A stretch of DNA of 56,276 bases from Affinirhizobium lemnae. GTDB lineage: Bacteria > Pseudomonadota > Alphaproteobacteria > Rhizobiales > Rhizobiaceae. Of this stretch, positions 23,630 to 35,129 are shown piece by piece. Where the stretch lies: NCBI RefSeq assembly GCF_022968395.1, contig NZ_JALJQZ010000026.1, positions 1 through 56,276 on the forward strand. Reading direction: 5' to 3'. The notes under the pieces are model-generated. The model was not told the origin of the DNA and made no database searches. It worked only from the letters and a program-made list of their open reading frames with translations. A program made the translations under genes and the position numbers. Every line of letters begins with the position of its first letter. The stretch's first letter is position 1.

Positions 23630-26600
23630 ATGCAATTGAATACGGCATCCTCTTCCGAGTCTCTTCAGGCTCAGACAGAAACCTCGCTACACAAGAGCCC
23701 TTCGAGGATTTACTATGTCCACCCCTTGGCGCTCCACGGTCTGGATCAGTGGCGGGAAATATTCACTCATGCCGCCGAGCTGGGATTTGATACCGTACTT
23801 TCGGCACCGCTCTCACAACGAGCCCGGAGCGGCAGTGTTTTTGTATCCAGTGACCTGGACGCTGCTGATAGTCTACTGGGGCTGCCAACGGATCTGAAGC
23901 AGGCGGTGAGCGAACTGACAAGCAGGGCGCGCGCGAAAGGCCTGCGTTTCATGATGGATATCGTGCCAGACCGTATCGCTGCCCCGTTCAGCGAGGCTGC
24001 CCCCGTCTCGGATCCACGCCTGTCTCCGCTGACAGCCGGCGGACAATCGATCTCCTCACTGGCAGCAGACGCGCAGGAACAGCACGTTCGGCGCTGGGAA
24101 GATCGGATTGGTGCCCTCGTGGAAAGCGGGATCTCAGGATTCCGCTGCCTCGGCCTGAACCGCCTCCCTCTATCGGTATGGAACCGACTGACGGTGGCTG
24201 GCGAAAACGCCGATTTTCTCGCATGGACGCCCGGAACTGATTTTGCACTGCGTCAGCAGCTTGCGGACAAAACGTTTGCAGGCTGCTTTTCATCGCTCGC
24301 ATGGTGGGATCTTCAAGAGCGCTGGTTTCTTGAGGAGCATGCAATTCAACGAAACCTAGGTGCTCAGATTGCCTTTCCCGAAGCGCCCTATGGCAAACGC
24401 GTAGCGCACGGCATCGATAGTGTCGAAATCCGCCTGCGCCGCGCAAAGCTTCGTCTTTCGCTGGCTGAGACTTTGGGTCAAGGACTGATGATCCCCATGG
24501 GTTTCGAATTCGGAGACCCCGTGCCTCTGGATCCGACCCATGGATCAGGTCAAGGGTTGCGACGATTGAGGGCGGCCTCACGCTACGATCTGCAAAGGGA
24601 GATCCGTCAAGCAAACCACGCGCTTGAACAGCGGAAACCAGCCCCAGCACCCTACCTGCATCTCGTTTCAACCGGCAAAAGCCAGACGCTGGCCCTCCTC
24701 CAGTCGGATCAGGAAGATCTTCGCGTCTCCAGCCGTGTCAGCGTCGTGCTGGCGAACACCGATTTTCGCCGCCCGGCAAAGGCACCGCTTGGCGCCGTGC
24801 AGGAAGCAGCTTCAGGCTTCCTGCCGCTCCGAGACGCAAGCAATTCAACCGTCGAGGCGACGCAGCTTAAACTGCTGAAGCCCGCTGAGCTTCGCATTCT
24901 GGAAGGACACACATCGCAACTGATAACGGGTGTCCTGAACGTTGCGAATGCTGCTGAAGCAGCACAAAGCCCGCGCCTTGCGATCGAAAACATCACGCCG
25001 ACGGTGGATGGAGGTCGGTTCCCCATCAAGCGCATTGCGGGCGAGACCATCACCGTCGAGGCCGATCTCTTCGGCGATGGGCATGACCCGATCTCTGCTG
25101 CGCTTTTCTGGCGTGCCGCTGATGAAGAAGGCTGGACAGAGGTTCCCATGCGCCTCGTCCTCAACGACCGTTGGCAGGCAGAGTTCGCCCCGCAGCGCAT
25201 GGGGCGTCATGAATTCGCGGTCGAAACCTGGCGAAACCCGTTTCAGATCTTTCGATATGAGTTCGGCAAAAAGCACGAAGCGAGGCTGGATCTGAAACTC
25301 GAAATTCAAGAGGGAATACTGCTTGTGCAAGCGGCCCGGGACCGTGCGGAGGGTTGCTTGCGGCAGGATCTGGAAGATTTGGCAGCCAGACTGATCGGAG
25401 GGAACGAGCAGGTCCGGACTTCCATTCTGCTGACACCTGACACTGCTGAACTGATGGCAAAGGCAGACAGCCGGCCTCACCGTGTTCGCTCTGCGCCAAT
25501 GCCTGTAGAGGTGGAACGGAAAGGCGCAGCGTTCGCAAGCTGGTATCAGATCTTCCCTCGCTCACAGAGTGGAGATCCCAATCGCCACGGCACATTCGAT
25601 GACGTGATCAAGCGTCTGCCTGCCATCCGGGACATGGGCTTCGACGTTCTTTATTTTCCGCCCATTCACCCGATCGGAGAGACCAACCGCAAAGGGCGGA
25701 ATAACTCGCTGATCGCGGGACCGAACGACCCCGGCAGCCCGTATGGCATCGGCTCGGAGGCTGGTGGCCATGATGCGATTCACCCTGAACTGGGTACCTT
25801 TGACGATTTCCGCCGACTGGTGGAGGACGCCAGGCGTCATGGTCTGGAAATCGCGCTTGATCTGGCGATTCAGGCATCCCCCGACCACCCCTGGCTGAAG
25901 GAGCATCCAGGCTGGTTTGACTGGCGGCCGGACGGCACCGTGCGCTATGCCGAGAACCCGCCGAAGAAATACGAGGACATCGTCAATGTCGATTTCTACG
26001 CAAAGGACGCGGTGCCGGGGCTATGGATCGAACTGCGCGATGTCGTGCAGAAGTGGGTTGACCAGGGCGTCAAGCTGTTCCGCGTCGACAACCCGCATAC
26101 AAAGCCCTTCCCCTTCTGGGAATGGCTGATTGCCGATATTCACAACCGGCACCCAGACGTCATCTTCCTGTCGGAAGCCTTCACGCGCCCCAAGGTGATG
26201 TACCGGCTGGCGAAGGTCGGCTTCTCGCAATCCTACACCTACTTCACCTGGCGCAACACAAAGTGGGAACTGGAAACCTACATGCGCGAGATCACGACGG
26301 AAGCGCCAAAGGATTTCTTCCGCCCCCACTTCTTCGTCAACACGCATGATATCAATCCGGACTTCCTGCAGAACGCCCCGCGTCCGGCGTATCTCATCCG
26401 TGCGGCGCTGGCAGCGACCCTCTCCGGTCTCTGGGGCGTCTATAACGGGTTTGAGCTTTGCGAAGGCCGCCCCGATGTAAAGCGCAAAGAGTATGCGGAT
26501 TCGGAGAAATACGAGATCCGGGCCTGGGATTACGATCGCCCCGGCAACATCAAGGGTGAGATCGCACTGCTGAACCGCATCCGTCGCGAAAACCCGGCTC

Positions 26601-26890
26601 TGCATTCCCATCTCGGCCTACGCCAGCTGATCGCGTTCAACGACAACATCATCTTCTATGAGAAGTCGAACCCTTCCCGAGACAACGTCCTGCTGATTGG
26701 GGTGAGCCTGGATCCACACCATGCGCAGGAGGCAGATGTAGAGATACCGCTTTGGGCATGGAACCTACCGGACCATGGCACGCTTAACCTGGAAGATCTG
26801 ATCGGCGGTCAGAAATTTTCGCTGACCGGCAAGTGGCAGCATCTGCGGCTGGAGCCGCATTTGCCCTTCTCGATCTGGCGCGTGCGATAG
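23630..26890 (+). CDS. glgE: Alpha-1,4-glucan:maltose-1-phosphate maltosyltransferase GlgE, long form
   Basis: A 1086-residue GH13_3 enzyme that adds maltosyl units from maltose-1-phosphate to alpha-1,4-glucan. The catalytic domain holds nucleophile Asp820 (RVDNPHTKP), acid/base Glu849 (LSEAFTRP) and Asp907 (NTHDINPD). It is about 400 residues longer than the actinobacterial enzyme. The extra N-terminal part (about 25-350) looks like a second, degenerate amylase barrel without a catalytic triad. The middle has the GlgE-specific N-terminal beta domain (IENITPTVDGGRFPIKR). First gene of the operon; a consensus EcfG promoter stands in front of the ATG. The treS gene follows after 17 bases. Confidence 0.93.
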   Translation: MQLNTASSSESLQAQTETSLHKSPSRIYYVHPLALHGLDQWREIFTHAAELGFDTVLSAPLSQRARSGSVFVSSDLDAADSLLGLPTDLKQAVSELTSRARAKGLRFMMDIVPDRIAAPFSEAAPVSDPRLSPLTAGGQSISSLAADAQEQHVRRWEDRIGALVESGISGFRCLGLNRLPLSVWNRLTVAGENADFLAWTPGTDFALRQQLADKTFAGCFSSLAWWDLQERWFLEEHAIQRNLGAQIAFPEAPYGKRVAHGIDSVEIRLRRAKLRLSLAETLGQGLMIPMGFEFGDPVPLDPTHGSGQGLRRLRAASRYDLQREIRQANHALEQRKPAPAPYLHLVSTGKSQTLALLQSDQEDLRVSSRVSVVLANTDFRRPAKAPLGAVQEAASGFLPLRDASNSTVEATQLKLLKPAELRILEGHTSQLITGVLNVANAAEAAQSPRLAIENITPTVDGGRFPIKRIAGETITVEADLFGDGHDPISAALFWRAADEEGWTEVPMRLVLNDRWQAEFAPQRMGRHEFAVETWRNPFQIFRYEFGKKHEARLDLKLEIQEGILLVQAARDRAEGCLRQDLEDLAARLIGGNEQVRTSILLTPDTAELMAKADSRPHRVRSAPMPVEVERKGAAFASWYQIFPRSQSGDPNRHGTFDDVIKRLPAIRDMGFDVLYFPPIHPIGETNRKGRNNSLIAGPNDPGSPYGIGSEAGGHDAIHPELGTFDDFRRLVEDARRHGLEIALDLAIQASPDHPWLKEHPGWFDWRPDGTVRYAENPPKKYEDIVNVDFYAKDAVPGLWIELRDVVQKWVDQGVKLFRVDNPHTKPFPFWEWLIADIHNRHPDVIFLSEAFTRPKVMYRLAKVGFSQSYTYFTWRNTKWELETYMREITTEAPKDFFRPHFFVNTHDINPDFLQNAPRPAYLIRAALAATLSGLWGVYNGFELCEGRPDVKRKEYADSEKYEIRAWDYDRPGNIKGEIALLNRIRRENPALHSHLGLRQLIAFNDNIIFYEKSNPSRDNVLLIGVSLDPHHAQEADVEIPLWAWNLPDHGTLNLEDLIGGQKFSLTGKWQHLRLEPHLPFSIWRVR

Positions 26891-26907
26891 GAACAGGGAG
26901 CGTAACC

Positions 26908-29900
26908 GTGGACATGATGCAGACCCCCCATGGACAGCAGTCCGACCAGAACCTGCTCTGGTACAAGGATTCCATTATCTACCAATTGCACGTCAAATCC
27001 TTCTACGACAGCAATGGCGACGGGATCGGGGATTTTCGCGGCCTGACCGAAAAGATCGATCACATCGCATCACTCGGCGCGACAGCGATCTGGCTCCTGC
27101 CCTTTTTCCCGTCCCCGCGTCGCGACGATGGTTATGACATTGCCGATTACGGAGAAGTCAGCCCGGACTACGGCACGATGGATGACTTCCGCGAATTCGT
27201 GGCGGCTGCTCACAGCCGCAATATCCGCGTCATTATCGAGCTCGTCATCAACCATACATCGGACCAGCATCCTTGGTTTCAGCGCGCGCGAAATGCGCCG
27301 GAGGGTTCCCCGGAACGCGATTTCTACGTTTGGTCAGACACGGATCAGAAATTTCCCGAAACACGGATCATCTTCCTCGATACCGAGAAGTCGAACTGGA
27401 CCTGGGATCCCGTGGCGGGCGCCTATTACTGGCATCGGTTCTACTCGCATCAGCCTGATCTGAACTTCGACAATCCGCAGGTTCTGGAAGAGCTGCTGAA
27501 TGTCATGCGCTTCTGGCTGGAAACCGGCATCGACGGTTTCCGTCTTGACGCAATTCCCTATCTCGTTGAACGCGAGGGCACGATCAACGAGAACCTGCCC
27601 GAGACGCACGACATCCTGAAGAAGATTCGCGCTGCACTCGATGCGACGCATCCGGGAAAGATGTTGCTGGCGGAGGCGAACCAGTGGCCGGAGGATACGA
27701 GCGAATATTTTGGCGAGGGTGACGAGTGTCACATGGCGTTCCATTTCCCGCTGATGCCGCGCATGTATATGGCGATCGCGAAGGAAGACCGCTTCCCCAT
27801 TACAGATATCATGCGGCAGACCCCGGAGATCCCGGAAAACTGCCAATGGGCCATCTTCCTGCGCAACCATGATGAGCTGACGCTCGAAATGGTGACGGAC
27901 GAGGAGCGCGACTACCTCTGGAATACCTACGCAGCGGACCGCCGCGCCCGCATCAATCTCGGCATTCGCCGCCGTCTTGCTCCCCTGATGGAGCGGGACC
28001 GGCGCCGCGTCGAACTGATGAACGGGTTGCTGCTCTCCATGCCGGGAACGCCAGTGCTCTACTATGGCGATGAAATCGGCATGGGCGACAACATCTATCT
28101 CGGAGATCGTGATGGCGTGCGCACGCCTATGCAGTGGTCACCGGATCGAAATGGTGGCTTCTCACGCGCAGATCCCGCGCGGCTTGTTCTGCCCCCCGTC
28201 ATGGACCCCCTCTACGGCTACGAAGCGCTCAACGTCGAAGCACAGAGCGTGGACCAGCATTCGCTGCTGAACTGGACCCGCCGCATGTTGGCCCTGCGCG
28301 GTCGCCATCCAGCCTTCGGTCGCGGTTCCTTGCGTTTCCTCACCCCGGGCAATCGCAAGATTCTTGCCTATCTGCGCGAATACAATGGCGAAACAATTCT
28401 CTGCGTCGCCAATCTTTCTCGCCTGCCGCAGGCCGTGGAACTGGATCTGGCCGAATTCGAAGGGCGAGTACCCATTGAACTCACCGGCATGTCGCCCTTC
28501 CCGCCCATCGGTCAGCTGACGTATCTTCTGACGCTCCCGCCGTTTTCCTTCTACTGGTTCCAGCTGGTAGCAGAAGCAGACGGTCCAGCCTGGCGTACAG
28601 AGCCGCCGCAGCAGATGCCAGACCTTCAGACGCTGGTTATCCGCCGCGACCTGACGGAACTGATTGACGAGCCCCGGCTTTCGGAAAGCCTCTCGCGCTC
28701 GATTCTGCCGGAATATCTGGCAAAGCGCCGCTGGTTTGGCTCGAAGGGCGAGAGGCTGAAGCAGGCGCGTCTGGTCTCTGCAACGCCTATGGGTACCACA
28801 CACAATATTCTGCTGGGAGAATTGGAAGCCGAACTGGAAGGTCACACGGAGACCTATCTGGTTCCGCTCACGCCTGTCTGGGACGATCTTGCGCCATCGG
28901 CACTGTCACAGCAGCTTGCACTGGCGCGCATACGTCAGGGTCGGCGCGTCGGTTTCCTGACGGATGGTTTCAGCGTCGAAGCAATGGCGCGAGGCGTCCT
29001 TCGTGGCTTGTGCGAGCGCTCCACCATCTCGGGAAGAACTGGGACGCTGGAATTCATCGGCACGGATCAACTCGATTGCATGAGCATTTCGGATGATCTG
29101 CCCGTGCGGTGGCTGTCGGCCGAGCAATCCAACAGCAGCCTCATCATCGCAGACATGGCCATGCTGAAGCTTATCCGACACATATCGCCCGGCATCCACC
29201 CGGAAGCGGAGATGACGCGCTACTTGACACAGGTTGGTTACAAGAACACCGCGCCGCTTCTGGGAGAGGTTGTTCGCACCTCGCCGGATGGCGAACGCTT
29301 CACGCTGATGATCGTGCAAGGCGCCATCCGCAATCAGGGCGACGCCTGGACATGGATGCTGACCAACCTTCGCCGCGTCCTGGACGACATTGCCATAAGC
29401 CAGCCGGACGCGGATGCGCAGGCAGATCTCACGCGTCCATTGATCAATTTTACCGCGACACTTGGCCAGCGTCTGGGGGAGCTTCACGCCGCTCTGGCAC
29501 AGGACACAGACGACGAAAACTTCGTTCCTCTGCCCGCGCTCGAGGAAAACTGCGACATCTGGCGCGACAGCGCAGTCGGCCAGATCGAGAGGGCGCTTGC
29601 CATTCTCGAAGAGGACGTAGACCAACTGGAGCCCAATGTTGCTGCCATGGTACGCCCTCTCTTGGCTGAACGGCAGCACCTGCTGGATCTGGCCCATCAA
29701 CTTTCGCGCTCGGCCGAAGGTGCCATGATGATTCGCAATCACGGTGACTTCCACCTCGGCCAGGTTCTCGTTGCAGAGGATGATGCCTACATCATCGACT
29801 TCGAGGGCGAACCGGCCCGAAGCCTCGCGCATCGCCGCGCAAAGACGATTCCCTTGCGTGACGTGGCAGGCCTGCTGCGCTCGCTCAGCTATCTCGCGGC

Positions 29901-30201
29901 AACGGCGGAACTGGAAACCGAAGCTGTGGCAGAGACACACACACCAGAGCGCGGCGAAGTTATCCGCCGCTTTGTGGAAGAAGCTGAGCAGCTTTTCCTA
30001 GAGCAGTATCTGCAGGCAATCGGCAATTCGAAGAACCTCCAGTTCGATCCGGTGAAGCGCCAGCAGATGCTCGATCTCTACCTTCTGGAGAAGGCAGCCT
30101 ACGAAATCGCCTACGAGGCCCGCAACCGCCCCAAATGGTTGCCCATCCCGCTCTGCGGCTTCGCGGCCATCGTTGAAAGATTGTCAGAAAGATCAGCATG
30201 A
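26908..30201 (+). CDS. treS: Trehalose synthase/maltokinase fusion (TreS-Pep2)
   Basis: A 1097-residue fusion. Residues about 10-560 are a GH13_16 trehalose synthase that interconverts trehalose and maltose: [20 protein letters not shown], Asp214 (FRLDAIPYL), Glu256 (LLAEANQWP), Asp322 (RNHDELTLE). Residues about 600-1090 are a maltokinase with a phosphotransferase-like core ([15 protein letters not shown], then IIDFEGEP), making maltose-1-phosphate for GlgE. The GTG at 26908 is chosen because GGGAG stands seven bases ahead; ATGs follow at 26914 and 26917. Its stop overlaps the glgB start (ATGA), showing coupling. The three genes form the full GlgE pathway. Confidence 0.93.
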   Translation: MDMMQTPHGQQSDQNLLWYKDSIIYQLHVKSFYDSNGDGIGDFRGLTEKIDHIASLGATAIWLLPFFPSPRRDDGYDIADYGEVSPDYGTMDDFREFVAAAHSRNIRVIIELVINHTSDQHPWFQRARNAPEGSPERDFYVWSDTDQKFPETRIIFLDTEKSNWTWDPVAGAYYWHRFYSHQPDLNFDNPQVLEELLNVMRFWLETGIDGFRLDAIPYLVEREGTINENLPETHDILKKIRAALDATHPGKMLLAEANQWPEDTSEYFGEGDECHMAFHFPLMPRMYMAIAKEDRFPITDIMRQTPEIPENCQWAIFLRNHDELTLEMVTDEERDYLWNTYAADRRARINLGIRRRLAPLMERDRRRVELMNGLLLSMPGTPVLYYGDEIGMGDNIYLGDRDGVRTPMQWSPDRNGGFSRADPARLVLPPVMDPLYGYEALNVEAQSVDQHSLLNWTRRMLALRGRHPAFGRGSLRFLTPGNRKILAYLREYNGETILCVANLSRLPQAVELDLAEFEGRVPIELTGMSPFPPIGQLTYLLTLPPFSFYWFQLVAEADGPAWRTEPPQQMPDLQTLVIRRDLTELIDEPRLSESLSRSILPEYLAKRRWFGSKGERLKQARLVSATPMGTTHNILLGELEAELEGHTETYLVPLTPVWDDLAPSALSQQLALARIRQGRRVGFLTDGFSVEAMARGVLRGLCERSTISGRTGTLEFIGTDQLDCMSISDDLPVRWLSAEQSNSSLIIADMAMLKLIRHISPGIHPEAEMTRYLTQVGYKNTAPLLGEVVRTSPDGERFTLMIVQGAIRNQGDAWTWMLTNLRRVLDDIAISQPDADAQADLTRPLINFTATLGQRLGELHAALAQDTDDENFVPLPALEENCDIWRDSAVGQIERALAILEEDVDQLEPNVAAMVRPLLAERQHLLDLAHQLSRSAEGAMMIRNHGDFHLGQVLVAEDDAYIIDFEGEPARSLAHRRAKTIPLRDVAGLLRSLSYLAATAELETEAVAETHTPERGEVIRRFVEEAEQLFLEQYLQAIGNSKNLQFDPVKRQQMLDLYLLEKAAYEIAYEARNRPKWLPIPLCGFAAIVERLSERSA

Positions 30202-32423
30202 ACATCGAACGCTCCGAATTGACAGCCGGTCTTGACCCCTATGCTATCGAGGCCTTGATAGCCGGACAACATGGCGACCCGTTTTCCATCCTCGGGCCGC
30301 ATGATGGGCCTGGTGCACGGATCGTCCGGGCCTTTTTCCCGGGCGCTGAGGGCGTGGATCTGGTGGAAACGGCCAGCGGTCGCGTGCTGGCCCGGATGCA
30401 CCTGATCCACCCCGCGGGCCTCTTCGCAGATTCGGTTCCGGTCGGTGCCGCCTATGCGCTCAATATACATTGGCCAGAGGCCGATCAGACAACAGAAGAT
30501 CCCTACGCTTTTCCTCTGCTGCTGGGGGAGCTTGATCTCCATCTCATCGCTCAGGGGACGCATTACGCCCTGGGCCGCACTCTTGGGGCGGTCGCTATGG
30601 AAGTGGATGGCATATCCGGCGTTCGCTTCTCGGTCTGGGCGCCCAATGCACGGCGGGTATCCGTGGTCGGCGACTTCAATTCTTGGGACGGGAGACGCAA
30701 CCCCATGCGCCTTCGCCGTGAGGCAGGCATCTGGGAGCTGTTCATACCAAGGATTGGCCCGGGGGATCGCTACAAGTTCGAGATCGTCAATCGAAACGGC
30801 AACCTTCTTCCGCAGAAGGCCGACCCGGTTGCACGCGCCAGCGAAGCGGCCCCCGCAACCGCATCCATCGTCGCCTCCAGCAAGCCGTTCCAGTGGTCGG
30901 ACGACGACTGGATGCAGAAGGCAGCTGAGCGCCGTTCTGGCGAAGGGGCGATGTCTGTCTACGAAGTCCATCTTGGTTCGTGGGTACGTATCCCGGAAGA
31001 AGGCAACCGCTGGCTCGACTGGATAGAACTCAGCCAGAGACTGGTGCCCTATGTGGCAGACCTTGGTTTCACGCACATTGAACTGCTGCCAATCATGGAG
31101 CATCCCTTCGGCGGATCATGGGGCTACCAGCCACTCGGTCTTTTCGCTCCGACCGGCCGATACGGTACGCCCGAAGATCTCGCCTATTTCGTCGACCGCT
31201 GCCACGCTCATGGTATCGGTGTCGTTCTGGATTGGGTACCTGCGCACTTTCCCACGGATGTCTGGGGTTTGGCACGCTTCGACGGAACCGCGCTCTATGA
31301 GCATGAAGATCCTCGGGAAGGCTTCCACAAGGACTGGAATACGCTGATCTACAATCTCGGGCGCAATGAGGTGAAGGGTTTCCTGATTGCAAGCGCCATG
31401 GAGTGGCTGGAGCACTTCCACATCGATGCCTTGCGCGTCGATGCCGTCGCCTCGATGCTGTATCGGGATTACTCGCGAGAGGCCGGGGAATGGATTCCGA
31501 ACAAATATGGCGGACGGGAGAACCTTGAATCGGTCGAGTTCTTCAAGCATCTCAACAGCATCATCCATCAGCGATGCCCACATGCCTTCACAGTCGCCGA
31601 GGAATCCACCGCTTGGCCAGGCGTAACCCGCCCGGTGGAAGAAGGCGGCCTTGGCTTCGATTTCAAGTGGAACATGGGCTGGATGCACGACACGCTCCAT
31701 TACATGCAGAACGAGCCGATCTACCGCAAATATCACCACGGCATGATGACCTTCGGCATGGTCTACGCCTACTCGGAGCGTTTCATGCTGCCGATCTCGC
31801 ACGATGAGGTGGTGCATGGAAAAGGCTCCCTGCTTGGCAAGATGCCGGGTGATGAATGGCAAAAACTGGCAAACCTGCGCGCCTATCTCGGCTTCATGTG
31901 GGCGCATCCAGGTAAGAAGCTGCTGTTCATGGGGAGTGAAATTGGCCAGAAAACCGAATGGAATCACGATGGCTCTGTAGTCTGGGATCTTCTGGATGAT
32001 CCGCAGCATGCCGGACTTCAACGCCTCGTCAGAGACCTGAACACGATCTATCGCGACAACGCAGCCCTCCAGTTCGGCGATCTGCATTCGGAGGGGTTTG
32101 ACTGGATCGTCGGAGATGATGCCGAAAACTCGATCTTCGCAATGCTGCGGACAGACAGGAGCGGCAATAACCAAGTTGTGGCTGTATCGAACTTCACGCC
32201 CGTCCCGCGAACCGGCTACCGCATCGGTGTCCCCGTTTCAGGATGCTGGAGAGAGATCCTGAACAGCGACGCTGCGGTCTACGGTGGCAGCAATCACGGG
32301 AATGTAGAGGTCTGGAGCGAGCCTGTACCCAGCCATGGACAGCCGCAATCAATTATTCTGACCCTTCCACCGCTCGCAACAATGTTCCTGCAACTGCGGC
32401 AGGAAGAGCGGTCCAACATTTAG
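30198..32423 (+). CDS. glgB: 1,4-alpha-glucan branching enzyme GlgB
   Basis: A 741-residue GH13_9 branching enzyme. It has an N-terminal CBM48-type domain ([20 protein letters not shown]), a preceding N1 domain, then the catalytic barrel with Asp415 (LRVDAVASM), Glu468 (VAEEST) and Asp536 (ISHDEVVHG). It introduces alpha-1,6 branches into the glucan extended by GlgE. The length is the usual long form with both N-terminal domains. The start overlaps the treS stop by 4 bases. No clear T-run terminator follows; a hairpin lies at 32456-32483. Confidence 0.96.
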   Translation: MNIERSELTAGLDPYAIEALIAGQHGDPFSILGPHDGPGARIVRAFFPGAEGVDLVETASGRVLARMHLIHPAGLFADSVPVGAAYALNIHWPEADQTTEDPYAFPLLLGELDLHLIAQGTHYALGRTLGAVAMEVDGISGVRFSVWAPNARRVSVVGDFNSWDGRRNPMRLRREAGIWELFIPRIGPGDRYKFEIVNRNGNLLPQKADPVARASEAAPATASIVASSKPFQWSDDDWMQKAAERRSGEGAMSVYEVHLGSWVRIPEEGNRWLDWIELSQRLVPYVADLGFTHIELLPIMEHPFGGSWGYQPLGLFAPTGRYGTPEDLAYFVDRCHAHGIGVVLDWVPAHFPTDVWGLARFDGTALYEHEDPREGFHKDWNTLIYNLGRNEVKGFLIASAMEWLEHFHIDALRVDAVASMLYRDYSREAGEWIPNKYGGRENLESVEFFKHLNSIIHQRCPHAFTVAEESTAWPGVTRPVEEGGLGFDFKWNMGWMHDTLHYMQNEPIYRKYHHGMMTFGMVYAYSERFMLPISHDEVVHGKGSLLGKMPGDEWQKLANLRAYLGFMWAHPGKKLLFMGSEIGQKTEWNHDGSVVWDLLDDPQHAGLQRLVRDLNTIYRDNAALQFGDLHSEGFDWIVGDDAENSIFAMLRTDRSGNNQVVAVSNFTPVPRTGYRIGVPVSGCWREILNSDAAVYGGSNHGNVEVWSEPVPSHGQPQSIILTLPPLATMFLQLRQEERSNI

Positions 32424-32455
32424 TCTCGGCATCTGACCGCTAGCGGTATGACAGC

Positions 32456-32483
32456 GAAGGCAGCTACACTATTCGCTGCCTTC
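32456..32483. terminator. Hairpin between convergent glgB and DUF6894 genes
   Basis: GAAGGCAG, 12-base loop, CTGCCTTC. It lacks a T tract on either strand, so it is a weak terminator candidate; it overlaps the last codons of the minus-strand gene. Confidence 0.4.
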
Positions 32484-32765
32484 ATTGCCAATACCGCCCG
32501 GTTCAGCTATGGACGGCTGAGACGTATCTTCGCACAGCCGCTTTGCACTATATCGCAAGCTGCTTTCGACGATGGACAAACCACTTTCCTCGCGCACGAT
32601 AAGCGACAGGTGAAAGTCGGTTCGATCGCGTATCTCGTCGCGTGCCATATCGATCAGGATGCGAGAAGCCTCCTTAATCGCTGCCAGGCAAGACGGAAGC
32701 TCCAGTTCAACTTCTTCCGTCTCCTGGCCTACCTCATCACGAAATCTGAAACAAAATCGAGTCAT
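32469..32765 (-). CDS. DUF6894-like small protein
   Basis: A 98-residue soluble protein. The core MTRFCFRFRDE, then ELPSCLAAIKEASRILIDMA, matches the DUF6894 type (Phe-x-Phe-x-Asp start, Asp-Glu-x-Glu, a long helix) common in rhizobia. The function is unknown. The ATG at 32765 has AAGG seven bases ahead, and a longer frame to 32843 is not family-like. A GGAAC at 32812-32816 (minus) with TT 18 bases on is a weak EcfG-like promoter. Confidence 0.65.
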   Translation of the reverse strand: MTRFCFRFRDEVGQETEEVELELPSCLAAIKEASRILIDMARDEIRDRTDFHLSLIVREESGLSIVESSLRYSAKRLCEDTSQPSIAEPGGIGNEGSE

Positions 32766-32900
32766 GGTGGTGCCTTTATCTCCAGAGACCAAATCAGGAG
32801 ATCGCTCGATTGTTCCGCATTTCAGAAAACTGTGTTGAAGCATGAACTCATTGATTCGTCTATCTTTTGTCCACGAAAGGACTAAAGCCTGCTCCTAATA

Positions 32901-32916
32901 AATCACACTTGTGATT
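32901..32916. promoter_or_regulatory. Dyad AATCACA-CT-TGTGATT
   Basis: Seven-base arms with a 2-base spacer, 145 bases upstream of the small gene at 33061 and 136 upstream of the divergent DUF6894 start. An operator is possible; no factor can be named. Confidence 0.3.
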
Positions 32917-33060
32917 GGTTAACAGGTTTCATAGAAGCACGCATTGAGATGTCGATGTGTCTGCCCGATTCGGACCTGGGTTGGGGCGGCAGGCATCTGA
33001 AAGGAATGGGAGAGCAAGGGGGCATACATACGGATGCGCGGCGCTATGTAGGATACGCTA

Positions 33061-33312
33061 ATGAATCTTGAATCAATCCTCGACTGTCAGGAACGCGGGT
33101 CACGGGCACGCATCCTCGGGTCTCATCGGACAGAAAACCCCTACAAATCAAATCGAAATGCGGGTGAACTGGAAGACGAGACCTCACTCCTTTATGAAGC
33201 CTGGGAGTTCGGCTGGTCGATTGAGGACTGCATACGTCAAATCGGGACAGGCTTTTACCTTTCGTTAAGGAACCAATCAGCTTTGGCTGCGGGAAAGTTA
33301 GTCGATACTTGA
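33061..33312 (+). CDS. Small protein resembling the Rmf/CrpP fold family
   Basis: An 83-residue protein. The central part has the spacing Ala-x-x-Leu-Gly, then ENPY, then EAWEFGWSIED, which recalls the Rmf/CrpP-like pattern (Gly-x(n)-Cys/Asn-Pro-Tyr...Trp-x-x-Gly-Trp). Ribosome modulation factor binds ribosomes in stationary phase, but the likeness here is short and the function is unproven. AGGA stands about eight bases before the ATG, and an intrinsic terminator follows at 33363. Confidence 0.5.
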   Translation: MNLESILDCQERGSRARILGSHRTENPYKSNRNAGELEDETSLLYEAWEFGWSIEDCIRQIGTGFYLSLRNQSALAAGKLVDT

Positions 33313-33362
33313 GAAGCGTCAAACACAGACGCTATCAAGCCGAAGCCGACATGACGTCGGTC

Positions 33363-33409
33363 AGGGGCTCGCGGACCCCCTACTCATCATGAGTTGGTGA
33401 GCCCCGTTT
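33363..33409 (+). terminator. Intrinsic terminator after the Rmf/CrpP-like gene
   Basis: GGGGCTC (33363-33369) pairs with GAGCCCC (33398-33404), enclosing a second hairpin ACTCA-tca-TGAGT, and is followed by GTTTT. Confidence 0.7.
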
Positions 33410-33566
33410 TCGGTCCGCACTTTCTTCGAATTTATTTAGCTCAGATCAGTTCGCGTACGCTCGAACGCGTCTACAATAAGTAAACCGGCGGGCGCATGCG
33501 CGGTTAGTGGCAGAACCAGCTCCAGACTGCTGCATGAAGCGCTGCACATCTATAGTAAACTCAAAC

Positions 33567-33600
33567 CAAAAAACAAAAATCCCCGGCGTTGCCACCGGGG
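33567..33600 (-). terminator. Intrinsic terminator of trigger factor gene
   Basis: On the minus strand CCCCGG, eight-base loop, CCGGGG is followed by ATTTTTGTTTTTTGG. It begins 33 bases after the tig stop codon. Confidence 0.88.
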
Positions 33601-33632
33601 ACTGTTTGAATTGCAAGCTTGCGAGGCGCAGA

Positions 33633-35129
33633 TTACTCGGCGTCGCCTTCGGCAGCCTTCTTCTTGGCAGCGGCCTTCTTCTTCGGAGCCGGAGCTTCTT
33701 CGCCCTCAGCGCCTTCAGAAGCTTCTGCCTTGGCAACCTTCTTCTTCGGAGCAGCCTTCTTCTTGTCCGCCTTGGAAGCGCCTTCAGCGTCTTCTTCGTC
33801 GTCGGCCAGAAGCTCTTCCTTGGAAACGGTCTTGTCCGTTACGTCGATCTCGCTCAGGAGCTGGTCTATAACCTTTTCTTCGAAGATCGGAGCGCGGAGC
33901 GAAGCAGCTGCACCCGGCGTGTTGCGGAAGTAATCGAGGATCTCGCGCTGCTGGCCCGGGAACTGCTGAAGCTGTGCGTAAAGCGCGCGCTGCATTTCCT
34001 CTTCGGTCACTTCAACGCCAGCCTTTTCGCCCAGTTCGGAGAGAACCAGACCCAGACGGACGCGACGCTCGGCAAGCTTGCGATACTCTTCGCGGGCTTC
34101 TTCTTCAGTCGTGTCTTCGTCGGCGAAGGTCTTGCCCGACTGAGCCAGATCGGTGTTGATCTGACGCCAGATGTTTTCGAACTCGGCATCAACCAGCGAA
34201 GCAGGTGTTTCGAACTTGTATTGTTCGTCCAGCTGGTCGAGGATCTGACGCTTGACCTTCTGGCGCGTTACGTTGCCGTACTGGCCTTCGATCTGGCCGC
34301 GAACGATTTCCTTGAGCTTCTCAAGGGATTCGACGCCCAGCTTGGAAGCCAGTTCATCGTTGAGTTCGATGGCGGACGGAGCAGCAACTTCCTTCACGGT
34401 GATGTCGAAGGTTGCTTCCTTGCCAGCAAGGTTGGCAGCCGGGTATTCCGACGGGAACGTAACCGTAATGGTCTTTTCATCGCCGGCCTTGACGCCGACG
34501 AGCTGGTCTTCGAAGCCCGGGATGAACCGGTTGGAACCGAGAACCAGATCAGCATCTTCGGCAGCGCCACCGTCGAATGCGACGCCGTCGACCTTGCCGA
34601 GGTAGTTCATGGTTACGCGATCGCCGTTCTCAGCAGCACCGTCCTTCTTTTCAAAGGAGCGAGCGCTTTCAGCGATCTTCTCGATCTGTTCGTTGACTTC
34701 GTCTTCCGAAACTTCAACCACTTCGCGCGTGACCTTGATACCCTTGGTCGGCTGAAGTTCGATCGGCAGAATGACTTCGTAGGAAAGCGTGAATTCCAGA
34801 TCGGCCTGAGCGGAGAGGATCTTCTCGGCTTCCGCCTCATCCTCTGTCATCTTGATGCTTGGCTGGGTCGCAGACTTTTCGCCGCGCTCGGAGAGAATCG
34901 CACTTGGACGGTCACGAACAATCTCGTTGACCAGCTCGGCCATGATCGACTTGCCGTACATCTTCTTCAGGTGAGCAACCGGCACCTTGCCCGGACGGAA
35001 GCCGTTGATACGAACCTTGTCCTTGGCATCAGCCAGGCGCTCGTTCATCTGCTGTTCCATGTCCTTGGCCGGGATCACGACCTTGATTTCGCGCTTCAAC
35101 CCTTCAGCGAGCGTTTCGATAACCTGCAT
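33633..35129 (-). CDS. tig: Trigger factor
   Basis: The ribosome-associated chaperone and prolyl isomerase, 498 residues. The N-terminal ribosome-binding domain has the GFRPGKVP signature. An FKBP-type isomerase domain (about 160-250, from [14 protein letters not shown]) and the helical chaperone C-domain follow. The extreme C-terminus is a low-complexity tail of Lys, Ala and Glu (about 50 residues) typical of rhizobial trigger factors. The ATG at 35129 is preferred over 35135 because GAAGG then has seven-base spacing. tRNA-Leu lies 159 bases upstream on the same strand. Confidence 0.97.
   Translation of the reverse strand: MQVIETLAEGLKREIKVVIPAKDMEQQMNERLADAKDKVRINGFRPGKVPVAHLKKMYGKSIMAELVNEIVRDRPSAILSERGEKSATQPSIKMTEDEAEAEKILSAQADLEFTLSYEVILPIELQPTKGIKVTREVVEVSEDEVNEQIEKIAESARSFEKKDGAAENGDRVTMNYLGKVDGVAFDGGAAEDADLVLGSNRFIPGFEDQLVGVKAGDEKTITVTFPSEYPAANLAGKEATFDITVKEVAAPSAIELNDELASKLGVESLEKLKEIVRGQIEGQYGNVTRQKVKRQILDQLDEQYKFETPASLVDAEFENIWRQINTDLAQSGKTFADEDTTEEEAREEYRKLAERRVRLGLVLSELGEKAGVEVTEEEMQRALYAQLQQFPGQQREILDYFRNTPGAAASLRAPIFEEKVIDQLLSEIDVTDKTVSKEELLADDEEDAEGASKADKKKAAPKKKVAKAEASEGAEGEEAPAPKKKAAAKKKAAEGDAE

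Noticed and set aside
28906..29940. 344-codon minus-strand frame inside treS
   Set aside because: It is antisense to the maltokinase domain, with no family likeness.
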